Shown in pieces: positions 56,358 to 64,000 of a stretch of DNA of 64,000 nucleotides. Below the pieces are notes generated by a model. That model saw only the letters and a list, made by a program, of their open reading frames with translations, was not told where the DNA came from and made no database searches. Numbering within the stretch: the stretch's first letter is position 1; every line of letters starts with the position of its first letter. A program made the position numbers and the translations under genes. This DNA is from Pseudomonas reidholzensis (GTDB taxonomy: Bacteria > Pseudomonadota > Gammaproteobacteria > Pseudomonadales > Pseudomonadaceae). Location of the stretch: positions 1-64,000 of the forward strand of contig NZ_UNOZ01000017.1 in NCBI RefSeq assembly GCF_900536025.1, in the 5' to 3' direction.

Positions 56358-57680
56358 ATGAGCGAACAGACTTCACCGCTGACCTATGTCGACAGCAAGA
56401 CGCACCCAGGGCGCTGGTACGCCGTGGGCTGCCTCATCGTGTTCTACGCCGTTTCGATGCTCGACCGCTTCATCTTGTCTGCCGTGGCCCAGCCCGTCAG
56501 CCAGAGCCTGGGCCTGTCCAATACCCAGATGGGCCTGCTGCTCGGCGCAGGCTTTGCCGTGCTCTACTCGGTGGCGGGGATCCCGGTCGCCTACCTGATC
56601 GACAAGGGCAACCGCACCCGGGTGATCGTCGCCGGTGTGCTGCTGTGGTCGTTGATGACCGCCGCCTCGGCGTTCACCGTCGACTTCACCACCTTGATCA
56701 TCTGCCGCGCGGGCGTGGCGATTGGCGAGGCGGTGCTGACCCCGGCGGCGATGTCGCTGATCGGCGACATGTTCAGCCGCCGCGAGCGGGCCTTGCCGAC
56801 CAGCTTCTACATGGCCACCGGCAACGTCATGGCCACCGGCGCGTTCCTGATCGGCGGTGCGGTCTACCAATACGCCGGCAGCCAAGCCTTGTTGCCGGGC
56901 ATGGAGCCCTGGCGCTTCACCCTGCTCGCGGTCAGCCTGCCGGGCCTGGTGATGATGCTGATCTTCGCTCTGACCGTGCGTGAGCCGGCGCGGGTCGAGT
57001 CGACGACCCCCGAGCAGGCTGGGGCGAGTGTTGCCGCACTGCTGCCGTTTCTCAGCGGCAACAAGGCGATGTTCATCCCCTTCTTCATCGCCACCGGGCT
57101 GATCTCGTCGCTGACCCTGGGCGTGGTGTCGTGGGCGCCGACCCTGCTGGTCAGGCTGCACGACCTGACGGCGGCCAATGCCAGCTTCGTGTTCGGCTCG
57201 GTCGGCCTGCCCGCCTCGGTCTGCGGCACCCTGGCACTGCCGTGGCTGGCCAACCGGCTGCAGAAGGCCGGCCGGCCCGACGGCATCATCCTGGTGTTGC
57301 TGCTGTGCGCGGTGATCCCGGTGCCGGCGCTGATCGCCGGGCTGCTGGCCGGCAGCTACTGGCTGCTGGTGGTCGCCCTGGGCGCCTGCATGATGTTCCT
57401 GCCGAGCATCTCGGTGATGACCTGCCTGGGCATGCAGATGATCAGCCCATCACGGCTGAGAGCCCGTACGGTCGCGGTCAACCTGCTGGTGATCAACCTG
57501 TTCGGCTACACCCTTGGCCCCTTCCTCAGTGGTTTTCTCGCCGACCGGGTGTTCAGCGGCCCAGGCGCGATCGCGATGGCACTGGCGACCATGGCGGCCG
57601 TCATCGGCCCCTGCGTGGTGATCGGTTTTGTCCTGGCCCGCACCGAGTTCGGCCGGGTGATGAGCCAGCAACACGACTGA
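56358..57680 (+). CDS. MFS transporter of the CoA-pathway cluster
   Basis: A 440-residue, 12-helix transporter. It starts with FYAVSMLDRFILSAVAQPVS and has motif A-like YLIDKGNRTRVIV and EAVLTPAAMSLIGDMFSRRE, resembling Spinster-like and organic-acid MFS porters. It begins 120 bases after the LAL gene and precedes an OprD-type porin, so outer- and inner-membrane uptake of the same compound is likely. Confidence 0.85.
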   Translation: MSEQTSPLTYVDSKTHPGRWYAVGCLIVFYAVSMLDRFILSAVAQPVSQSLGLSNTQMGLLLGAGFAVLYSVAGIPVAYLIDKGNRTRVIVAGVLLWSLMTAASAFTVDFTTLIICRAGVAIGEAVLTPAAMSLIGDMFSRRERALPTSFYMATGNVMATGAFLIGGAVYQYAGSQALLPGMEPWRFTLLAVSLPGLVMMLIFALTVREPARVESTTPEQAGASVAALLPFLSGNKAMFIPFFIATGLISSLTLGVVSWAPTLLVRLHDLTAANASFVFGSVGLPASVCGTLALPWLANRLQKAGRPDGIILVLLLCAVIPVPALIAGLLAGSYWLLVVALGACMMFLPSISVMTCLGMQMISPSRLRARTVAVNLLVINLFGYTLGPFLSGFLADRVFSGPGAIAMALATMAAVIGPCVVIGFVLARTEFGRVMSQQHD

Positions 57681-57695
57681 CCGCACGCCAGCTTC

Positions 57696-57717
57696 GAGGG
57701 CGGCTGGCACCGCCCTC
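57696..57717 (+). terminator. Hairpin between transporter and porin genes
   Basis: GAGGGCGG and CCGCCCTC pair perfectly around a 6-base loop, 16 bases after the transporter stop, followed by ACCCC and an A-run. It may reduce read-through into the porin gene. Confidence 0.35.
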
Positions 57718-57764
57718 ACCCCAAAAAAACAACAACAAACGACACCTGACATTGGAGTTTTCGT

Positions 57765-59039
57765 ATGAAAACCCGCAACGCGGCCTTTCTCATGCTGGCG
57801 CTCTCGACGCCCCTCATGGCAGCCCCCAGCAGCCCGTTCTTCACCGACAGCGGCGCCTCGATCCTGCTGCACAACTACTACTTCGACCGCGACTACAAAG
57901 ACCCGTACAACCCTGCGCTCAAGCAGGAGCTGCGCGAGTGGGCGCAGGGCGTCACCTTCGATTTCAAGTCGGGCTACACCGAAGGCCCGGTCGGCTTCGG
58001 CCTGGACCTGCACAGCATGACCGGGCTCAAGCTGGACTCCTCGCCAGACCGCGCCGGCACACAACTGCTGCCGCTCGACTCAAAGGGCCGCGCCGAAGAC
58101 AACTTCACCACCTTTGGCGGCGTCGCCAAGGCGCGCTTTGCCCAGACCAAGCTGAATACCGGGCGCATGGTGCTGACCCTGCCGGTGGCCTATTCGAGCC
58201 CGGGCCGCCTGCTGCCGCAGACTTTCCAGGGCACTACCCTGCAGTCGCAGGACATCCAGGACCTGACGCTGATGGCCGGCTACCTCGACCGGATCAAGTT
58301 CCGCGACTCGAGCAACTACGAAAACATCCGCGTGACGCCGCAGAACGGGCGCTTCATCGACGCCGATTCCAGCGGCTTCAGCTACCTGGGCGGCAAGTAC
58401 CAGGTCGCGCCCAACTTCAACGCCAGCTACTACCACGCCACCCTCAACGACATCTACCGCCAGGACTACCTGTGGCTGGTGCATGACCTGCCGATCGGCC
58501 CGGGCAGCCTGAAAACCGATTTCCGCTGGGTACGCTCCGGCGAAGACGGTGCGGCCAACGGCGGCAAGGTCGACAACGACAACCTTGGCGTGGTGTTCCG
58601 CTACTCGCTCGGCGGGCACACCTTCAGCACCGGCTACATGGCGCTGTACGGCGACACCGCGCAGCCGTACATGGGCCGCAGCGAGCCTTCGCCCACCGTC
58701 GAAGGGGCTATCGCCACCGACTTTCTCAACGCCAAGGAACGCACCTGGCAAGTGCGCTGGGACTACAACTTCGCCGTCCAGGGCATCCCCGGCCTGACCG
58801 CCATGCTCTGGCACATGCGTGGCGACAACATCGAACTGCCCGAGCGCATGGGCGGCAGCGGCCTGTACGAGCGCGAAAGCCAGGCGCAGGTGGCCTATGT
58901 GATCCAGTCCGGCGCGCTGCAAGGGCTGGGGATCAAGGTACGGCATGCCTGGTACCGCAACGATTTCACCCAGGCGGCCACCTTCCGCGACAACAACGAC
59001 CTGCGGGTGAACATCGTGTATTCCTGGAAGCTCTGGTGA
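57765..59039 (+). CDS. OprD-family outer-membrane porin
   Basis: A 424-residue porin with a signal peptide (about 1-20, ending LMA-AP). The OprD start pattern LLHNYYFDRDYKDPYN, then REWAQGVTFDFKSGYTEGPV and GFGLDLHSMTGLKLDSSPDR, and a C-terminal VNIVYSWKLW fit the family of 18-strand substrate-specific channels for amino acids or carboxylates. Within this cluster it should admit the acid that the ligase activates. Confidence 0.93.
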   Translation: MKTRNAAFLMLALSTPLMAAPSSPFFTDSGASILLHNYYFDRDYKDPYNPALKQELREWAQGVTFDFKSGYTEGPVGFGLDLHSMTGLKLDSSPDRAGTQLLPLDSKGRAEDNFTTFGGVAKARFAQTKLNTGRMVLTLPVAYSSPGRLLPQTFQGTTLQSQDIQDLTLMAGYLDRIKFRDSSNYENIRVTPQNGRFIDADSSGFSYLGGKYQVAPNFNASYYHATLNDIYRQDYLWLVHDLPIGPGSLKTDFRWVRSGEDGAANGGKVDNDNLGVVFRYSLGGHTFSTGYMALYGDTAQPYMGRSEPSPTVEGAIATDFLNAKERTWQVRWDYNFAVQGIPGLTAMLWHMRGDNIELPERMGGSGLYERESQAQVAYVIQSGALQGLGIKVRHAWYRNDFTQAATFRDNNDLRVNIVYSWKLW

Positions 59040-59087
59040 ATACCGGCGTCAGCCCTGCGGACCGTACCTCGTCAGACAGGAGTCTTT

Positions 59088-60233
59088 ATGCAACGCCCAG
59101 GATTTGACAGCGAACACCTGATGTTCCGTGAAAGCTACCGCGCCTTTCTGCAACAGGAGGTCCAGCCCTATAAACAGGCATGGCGCAAGGCAGGCATCGT
59201 GCCGCGAGAGATGTTCCAGAAGATGGGCGCCCTGGGCTTCCTGCTGGTCTGGGCCGACGAGGCCCACGGTGGCCTGGGGCTGTGGGACTTTCGCTACCAG
59301 CAGATCATGATCGAGGAAGACAACCGCCTCGGCGAGGTCGGCTTCTACCACACCCTGCACAGTCGCCTGGTGGCCCCGTACCTCCAGCATTTCGGCAGCG
59401 CCCAGCAGCAGGCGCGTTACCTGCCGGCTTGTGCCCGCGGCGACAGCATCCTGGCCATCGCGATGACCGAGCCCGACGCCGGCAGTGACCTCGCCGGCAT
59501 GAAGACCCGCGCCGTCGAGCACGCCGACCATTGGCTGCTGAACGGCGCCAAGACCTACATTTCCAACGGTATCAACGCCGATGTGCTGCTGGTGGCGGCC
59601 AAGACCAGCGCCGACAACCCACGGCAGATCGGCCTGTTCCTGCTCGAGCGCGGCATGCCCGGCTTCGAGCGCGGCCGCCAATTGGAAAAGATGGGGCTGC
59701 ATGCACAGGACACCTGCGAGCTGTTTTTCACTGATGTGCGGGTGCCCAAGGACAACGTCCTCGGCGATGTCACGCAAGGCCTCAACTACCTTAAAACGTC
59801 GCTGGTCGAAGAGCGGCTGATCTCGGCGGTCGGTTCGCTGGCCAACGCCCAGGGCGGTTTTGAACTGACCCGCGACTATGTGCGCCAGCGCAAGGCGTTC
59901 GGCAGGCCGATTGCCGAGTTCCAGAACACCCGCTTCAAGCTGGCTGAGCTGGCGGCGGAGCTGGAGGTGGCCCAGGTCTATGTGGACCACTGCGTGACCC
60001 AGCACAATGCCGGTGAGCTCAGCGCGCAGTCGGCGGCCAAGGCCAAGCTGGTGACCAGTGAGCTCGAGTCGCGGGTCATGGACACCGGCGTGCAGCTGCA
60101 TGGCGGCGCGGGCTACATGCAGGAGTACGAGATCTGCCAGCGTTTTCTCGATGCGCGGGTGTCGCGGATCTTTGCCGGCAGCTCGGAAATCATGAAAGAG
60201 ATCATCGCCCGTGCCGTGCTGGGCCATGCCTGA
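59088..60233 (+). CDS. Acyl-CoA dehydrogenase
   Basis: A 381-residue FAD enzyme that introduces a double bond into an acyl-CoA. AMTEPDAGSDLAGMKTRAVE, TYISNGINADVLLVA and GRPIAEFQNTRFKLAELAAE are typical. The catalytic base is most likely the Glu in LVEERLISAVG (long-chain/isovaleryl arrangement), since the C-terminal site reads FAGSSEIM. Unlike the protein at 51431 it keeps normal dehydrogenase residues. It is followed after 16 bases by the racemase gene. Confidence 0.92.
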   Translation: MQRPGFDSEHLMFRESYRAFLQQEVQPYKQAWRKAGIVPREMFQKMGALGFLLVWADEAHGGLGLWDFRYQQIMIEEDNRLGEVGFYHTLHSRLVAPYLQHFGSAQQQARYLPACARGDSILAIAMTEPDAGSDLAGMKTRAVEHADHWLLNGAKTYISNGINADVLLVAAKTSADNPRQIGLFLLERGMPGFERGRQLEKMGLHAQDTCELFFTDVRVPKDNVLGDVTQGLNYLKTSLVEERLISAVGSLANAQGGFELTRDYVRQRKAFGRPIAEFQNTRFKLAELAAELEVAQVYVDHCVTQHNAGELSAQSAAKAKLVTSELESRVMDTGVQLHGGAGYMQEYEICQRFLDARVSRIFAGSSEIMKEIIARAVLGHA

Positions 60234-60249
60234 ACAGAGAGGAAACGCC

Positions 60250-61338
60250 ATGGGGCCGTTACAAGGGATCAAGGTGGTCGAGCTGGCCGGGATCGGCCCG
60301 GCGCCGTTCTGTGCAATGGTGCTGGCGGACCTGGGGGCCGAGGTGGTGCGCATCGTCCGACCCGGGACCGCCGTCGCCCCCAGCGACGTGTTGAGCAGAA
60401 GCCGGCCGAGCGTCGAGGTCGACATCAGCACGGCCCAGGGCCAGGCCACAGTCTTGGCACTGGTGGACAAGGCCGACATCCTCATCGAGGGGTTTCGCCC
60501 CGGCGTGATGGAGAAGCACGGCCTCGGCCCTGAGCCTTGCCTGGCGCGTAACCCGCGCCTGCTGTACGGGCGCATGACTGGCTGGGGGCAGTTCGGGCCG
60601 CTGGCCCAGGCGGCGGGGCACGACATCAATTACATCGCCATCACCGGCGCCCTCAACAGCATCGGCCGCAGCGATCAGCCCCCGCCTCCGCCGATCAACC
60701 TGGTGGGGGATTTTGGCGGTGGCGGGATGCTCTTGCTGGTCGGGCTGCTGGCGGCGTTGCACGAGGTGCACACGACCGGCCTGGGGCAGGTCATCGATGC
60801 GGCGATGAGCGACGGTACCGCGTTGTTGAGCAGCTTTATCCATGGGCTGAAGGCGCAGGGGCAATGGGGCAATGCGCGGGCGGGCAACCTGCTGGATGGC
60901 GCCGCGCCGTTCTACGACACCTACCGCTGCGCCGATGGGCGCTTTGTCGCGTTGGGTGCGATCGAGCCCCGGTTCTATCAGCTGCTGCGCGAGCGTTGCG
61001 GGCTGGAGGGCAGCTTGTTCGACGAGCAGATGAACACGGCCTGCTGGGCCTCGCAGAAGCAGGCGCTTGCAGGGGTCATGGCGTCGCGGACACAGGCCGA
61101 GTGGTGCGAGCTGCTCGAAGGCAGCGACGCCTGTTTTGCGCCGGTACTGGATTGGGATGAGGCGCCGCTGCATCCGCATAACCGGGCGCGGGAGACGTTC
61201 GTGACGGTGGCGGATGTGGTGCAGCCGGCGCCGGCGCCGAGGTTTTCGCGCACGGTGCCTAGGGGGCCGCAGGCGGCGTATGCGATATCGCTGGCGGAGC
61301 TTGGGCGCCGCTGGGGTGCGGCGCTCGATCAGCACTAG
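60250..61338 (+). CDS. Alpha-methylacyl-CoA racemase (CaiB/BaiF family)
   Basis: A 362-residue family III CoA-transferase-fold enzyme. It begins LQGIKVVELAGIGPAPFCAM. The catalytic pair of the racemase branch is visible: H124 in AAGHDINYIA and D154 in LVGDFGGGGM, 30 residues apart as in characterised racemases (H126/D156). Such enzymes invert the 2-methyl centre so that S-specific dehydrogenases can act. Its pairing with the acyl-CoA dehydrogenase implies a methyl-branched substrate. ATG 60250 follows AGAGGAAA. Confidence 0.88.
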   Translation: MGPLQGIKVVELAGIGPAPFCAMVLADLGAEVVRIVRPGTAVAPSDVLSRSRPSVEVDISTAQGQATVLALVDKADILIEGFRPGVMEKHGLGPEPCLARNPRLLYGRMTGWGQFGPLAQAAGHDINYIAITGALNSIGRSDQPPPPPINLVGDFGGGGMLLLVGLLAALHEVHTTGLGQVIDAAMSDGTALLSSFIHGLKAQGQWGNARAGNLLDGAAPFYDTYRCADGRFVALGAIEPRFYQLLRERCGLEGSLFDEQMNTACWASQKQALAGVMASRTQAEWCELLEGSDACFAPVLDWDEAPLHPHNRARETFVTVADVVQPAPAPRFSRTVPRGPQAAYAISLAELGRRWGAALDQH

Positions 61339-61358
61339 CTGTATGGCCTCAAGACCCT

Positions 61359-61482
61359 GGGGGCGCTGCGCGCCCCATTCGCGACACAAGGCCGCTCCCA
61401 CAGGGGACCGCGCCGCTCGGAGGGACAGCGCGCACCCCTGTGGGAGCGGCCTTGTGTCGCGAATGGGCTGCAAAGCAGCCCC
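61359..61482. repeat. REP inverted pair (TTCGCGACACAAGGCC type)
   Basis: GGGGCGCTGCGCGCCCCATT... and the inverted copy ending GGGCTGCAAAGCAGCCCC flank a 40-base spacer, between the convergent racemase and quinone oxidoreductase genes. Confidence 0.9.
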
Positions 61483-61488
61483 AGTGCA

Positions 61489-62472
61489 TCAACTCCGCTG
61501 ACTGATCTGGATAACGGTCTTGCCCAGCCCCGCCCCCGTCAACGCAAACTCCAACGCTGGAATAAACTGTTCAAAGCCAAACACCTTGCCAATCGGCGGC
61601 ACTAACTGGCCCTGGGCGACCCACTGCAACAGCTCGCGCAAATGCCTGCCCCCCTTGTCCGGCTCGTAGAGCAAGAACTGCCGCACATCGACACCAGTCA
61701 GTGACGCCCCTTTGAGCAGCGGCAAATTGGCCCGCAGCGCAGGGATCTCACCCCCCGCAAAGCCCACCACCAAATGCCGCCCACCCCAGGTCAACGCGCG
61801 AAACGCGGGCTCGAACAGCACGCCGCAAACCGGATCGAACACCACATCGGGCCCCTTCTGCCCACACAGCTCGCGCAACTGCTGACGAAAATCCCCCGCC
61901 GTCGGGTCAACCCCATGGTCAGCCCCCAACGCCTGGGCAAACGCCCGTTTGGCTGCCGTCGACGCCACGGCGATGACCTTCGCGCCCAGGCATTTGCCCA
62001 CCTGCACCGCCGCCGAGCCAACCCCACCGGCCGCGCCGATCACCAGCAGCGTTTCGCCAGGCTGCAACTGCCCGCGGTCACGCAAGGCATGCAACGCGGT
62101 GAGGTAGTTGATCTTGAACCCGGCCGCCTGGGTAAACGCCATGCCGTCAGGGATCGCCACCAGCACATCAGCCGGCGCCACGGTCAGCTCGGCAAAGCCG
62201 CCGTGCACCTGCGTCATCACCCGGTCGCCCGGCGCAAACCCGCTAACGCCGGGGCCGAGCGCTTCTACCCAGCCGCTGACCTCCTGGCCTGGCACATGCG
62301 GCAATGCCGGCTTGACCTGATAGCGCCCCAACGCCTCGAGCGCATCGACATAGCCAACGCCACACGCAGCAATCCGGATCAGCACCTCACCCGGCGCCGG
62401 ACAAGGGTCGGGCGCAACCGTCATCCGATAATGCTCAATCGACTCGAGGTTATCGGTTTCTACTCGCTTCAT
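61489..62472 (-). CDS. NADPH:quinone oxidoreductase-like MDR enzyme
   Basis: A 327-residue medium-chain reductase of the zinc-free quinone oxidoreductase branch. AACGVGYVDALEALGRYQVK, then PGQEVSGWVEALGPGV and the cofactor site LLVIGAAGGVGSAAVQVGKC are clear. Human-type zinc ligands are absent. It reduces quinones or enones with NADPH. It lies just downstream of the nitroreductase gene (26 bases) and on the same strand. Confidence 0.88.
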   Translation of the reverse strand: MKRVETDNLESIEHYRMTVAPDPCPAPGEVLIRIAACGVGYVDALEALGRYQVKPALPHVPGQEVSGWVEALGPGVSGFAPGDRVMTQVHGGFAELTVAPADVLVAIPDGMAFTQAAGFKINYLTALHALRDRGQLQPGETLLVIGAAGGVGSAAVQVGKCLGAKVIAVASTAAKRAFAQALGADHGVDPTAGDFRQQLRELCGQKGPDVVFDPVCGVLFEPAFRALTWGGRHLVVGFAGGEIPALRANLPLLKGASLTGVDVRQFLLYEPDKGGRHLRELLQWVAQGQLVPPIGKVFGFEQFIPALEFALTGAGLGKTVIQISQRS

Positions 62473-62498
62473 AGGTGTCTCCCGTGCATACCATTCGG

Positions 62499-63179
62499 TT
62501 ACTGAGCAAAGCCCCTGAAATCCGCCACCTCACTCAGCGCTTCACGCTGGGTGCGCAAGCCGTTGATCGGCTGATCAGGGTCGGCATAGCCCAGCGCAAC
62601 CCCGCAAAACACCATCCACTCCGGCCCCAACGCCAACTGCCGCTCGACCGTGCGGTGCACCAGGGTCCAGCAGGCCTGGGCACAGGTGGCCAGGCCGCGC
62701 TCGTGGGCGAGCAGCATCAACGTTTGCAGAAACCCGCCAAGGTCTGCCCATTGCCCGACCTCGAGGCTGCGGTCGATGGCCAGGATCATCCCGACCGGCG
62801 CGTCGAAGAACCTGAAGTTGCGGACGAACTGCTGACCACGCCCCAGGCGATCATCGCGAGCCACGCCAAGGGTCGCGTACAGGTCTTCGGCGCACTGGCT
62901 GCGGCGCGCCTGATAGGCCGCCTGGAGATGCTCCGGGTAGATCGGATAGCCCATGCCTTCACCGCGGGGCGCTTGGGCAAGGGTGTGGCTGACCGCGGCC
63001 TTGAGCCGCTCGAGGGGCGCCCCAGTCAGCACCACCAGCTTCCAGGGTTGCAGGTTGCCACTTGAAGGCGCGTACCTGGCCACGTCGACAATCTCACGCA
63101 GCACACCCTCCTCGACCGCACGCGGCACGAACGCCCGGGTGGAATGCCGCGCCGTGACTGCTTCGCTGACTGTCGCCAT
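62499..63179 (-). CDS. Nitroreductase-family protein
   Basis: A 226-residue FMN enzyme. The N-terminal TARHSTRAFVPRAVEEGVLR and DVARYAPSSGNLQPWKLVVL supply the FMN phosphate and ring contacts, and WMVFCGVALGYADPDQPING closes the family pattern. It reduces nitro groups, quinones or enones with NAD(P)H. It is divergent from the LysR gene, which may control it. Confidence 0.9.
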   Translation of the reverse strand: MATVSEAVTARHSTRAFVPRAVEEGVLREIVDVARYAPSSGNLQPWKLVVLTGAPLERLKAAVSHTLAQAPRGEGMGYPIYPEHLQAAYQARRSQCAEDLYATLGVARDDRLGRGQQFVRNFRFFDAPVGMILAIDRSLEVGQWADLGGFLQTLMLLAHERGLATCAQACWTLVHRTVERQLALGPEWMVFCGVALGYADPDQPINGLRTQREALSEVADFRGFAQ

Positions 63180-63276
63180 ACCGCCTCGCCATGTCTTCAG
63201 GGGAATGGAGGCATGCTATCGTTGCGATTTACGCATTAGAATAGAAAATCCCCGATATCACTCATGCGCAAACTCG

Positions 63277-64000
63277 ATGAAAATTACATCCCTTTCAGAG
63301 GTTGAGGCGTTTCTCGCCGTCGCAGAGTTGAACAGCTTCGGCAAAGCGGCCCAGGAGCTGGGCATCGCCCAGTCGACCGTGAGCCGGCGTATCACCAACC
63401 TGGAAACCCGCCTGGGCCACCCGCTGGTGCTGAGAACCACGCGCAAGGTGGCGCTGACCGATGCCGGGGTGACCTACGCGGCGGACCTGCGCGATGTCGT
63501 CAGCCGCCTGGAAACCGCAGACAACCGCCTGCAGAGCGGCCTGCTGAGCGTCGAGGGTGTACTGCGGGTGACCATGCCCACCGCGTTTGGCCGGGCCTTC
63601 GTGCTGCCGCGCATCGCTCAGTTGACCGAGCACTACCCGCGCCTGCGCTTCGAGGTGGACTTGTCGGATCGCTACGTCGACCTGCTCGACGGCGAGTTCG
63701 ACGTGGCGATTCGCCTCGCCTCACCGGCCCAGTCCGGCGTGCGCTACGAGACGATTCATACCTTCAGCCCGGTCCTCTGCGCCTCGCCCGACTATCTCCA
63801 GGCGCATGGCCCGGTGCAGGGGCTTGCCGACCTTGCCGAGCACACCTGGCTGGCCCAACGGGTCTACGCGCCGGCCCTGAGCTTCGCGGTCACCTGGCAG
63901 GGCAAGCAGACCCAGCTGCAGATCAACCCCCGCATCAGCGTCAGTGACTCCACCTCGCTGCGTACGCTGACCCTGCTTGGCGCAGGGCTGGCAGTCCTGC
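63277..64000 (+). CDS. LysR-family regulator (truncated by window end)
   Basis: The first 241 codons of a LysR regulator. The HTH reads SEVEAFLAVAELNSFGKAAQ and ELGIAQSTVSRRITNLETRL, followed by an effector domain (VLRVTMPTAFGRAFVLPRIA; DGEFDVAIRLASPAQSG). The reading frame stays open to the last base, so only about 50-60 residues are missing. It starts 97 bases from the divergent nitroreductase gene, its probable target. Confidence 0.9.
   Translation, partial: MKITSLSEVEAFLAVAELNSFGKAAQELGIAQSTVSRRITNLETRLGHPLVLRTTRKVALTDAGVTYAADLRDVVSRLETADNRLQSGLLSVEGVLRVTMPTAFGRAFVLPRIAQLTEHYPRLRFEVDLSDRYVDLLDGEFDVAIRLASPAQSGVRYETIHTFSPVLCASPDYLQAHGPVQGLADLAEHTWLAQRVYAPALSFAVTWQGKQTQLQINPRISVSDSTSLRTLTLLGAGLAVL

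Noticed and set aside
60250..61338. CoA-transferase assignment for the CaiB-family protein
   Set aside because: H124 and D154 with racemase spacing, in GHDINY and GDFGGG contexts, favour alpha-methylacyl-CoA racemase.

Overview
The window looks like chromosomal DNA of a fluorescent Pseudomonas, most likely of the P. putida group. The evidence is high GC content, dense GC-biased coding on both strands, DUF2388, OprD and GlcDEFG proteins, FecIR/FpvA-type iron signalling, and many copies of the 30-35 bp REP palindromes typical of P. putida, mostly as inverted pairs at the 3' ends of genes. I see no rRNA, tRNA, CRISPR array, transposase or prophage. About 60 protein genes can be supported, the last one cut by the window edge.

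Layout. 1-1.1 kb is a gene-free composite repeat (inverted arms, a 12-bp tandem array and a REP pair); a related copy lies at 40.3-40.8 kb. 1.1-10.1 kb holds an orphan FecR regulator, an Na+/H+ antiporter-family permease, a chemoreceptor, a LysR regulator, an AEC permease, a SleB-type hydrolase, a GST and a GNAT enzyme. 10.3-16.0 kb is an apparent amine-oxidation cluster (FAD oxidase, ProC-like reductase, MFS importer, cupin, RidA, GlxA-type AraC regulator) in which two operons share an upstream element. 16.2-19.3 kb holds small membrane proteins and regulators. 19.4-23.6 kb is the glycolate oxidase operon glcDEFG. 23.7-27.4 kb is an IclR-controlled divergent pair (KstD-like flavoprotein; TIM-barrel isomerase) with matching palindromic operators. 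27.6-33.6 kb has a DHA2 exporter, an unusual adenylation/carrier/acyltransferase-3 fusion, a lipoprotein and a PAS-GGDEF protein.

34.3-37.4 kb is a bufferin-type metal-defence locus: an ECF sigma factor and NrsF-like anti-sigma, divergent from a DUF2282 peptide precursor (BufA), a DUF692 MNIO enzyme (BufB), a DUF2063 partner (BufC) and a DoxX protein. Both divergent promoters carry exactly GTAACC-N16-CGAA. 37.7-43.4 kb holds an orphan OmpR-type regulator, a small zinc-ribbon-like protein and a FecI-FecR-TonB receptor triad in which the composite repeat lies between fecR and the receptor gene.

45.1-63 kb is a large CoA-thioester catabolic region around a MalT/AlkS-like LuxR regulator. To its left is a tightly overlapping operon (SDR, ACAD10/11-like protein, APH-type kinase, two hydratases, thiolase, nitronate monooxygenase-like flavoprotein, acyl-CoA ligase). 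To its right are an MFS importer, an OprD porin, an acyl-CoA dehydrogenase and an alpha-methylacyl-CoA racemase. The kinase plus ACAD11-like pair suggests breakdown of hydroxyacyl-CoAs through a phosphorylated intermediate, and the racemase points to a 2-methyl-branched substrate. The window ends with a quinone oxidoreductase, a nitroreductase and a divergent LysR gene that runs off the edge.
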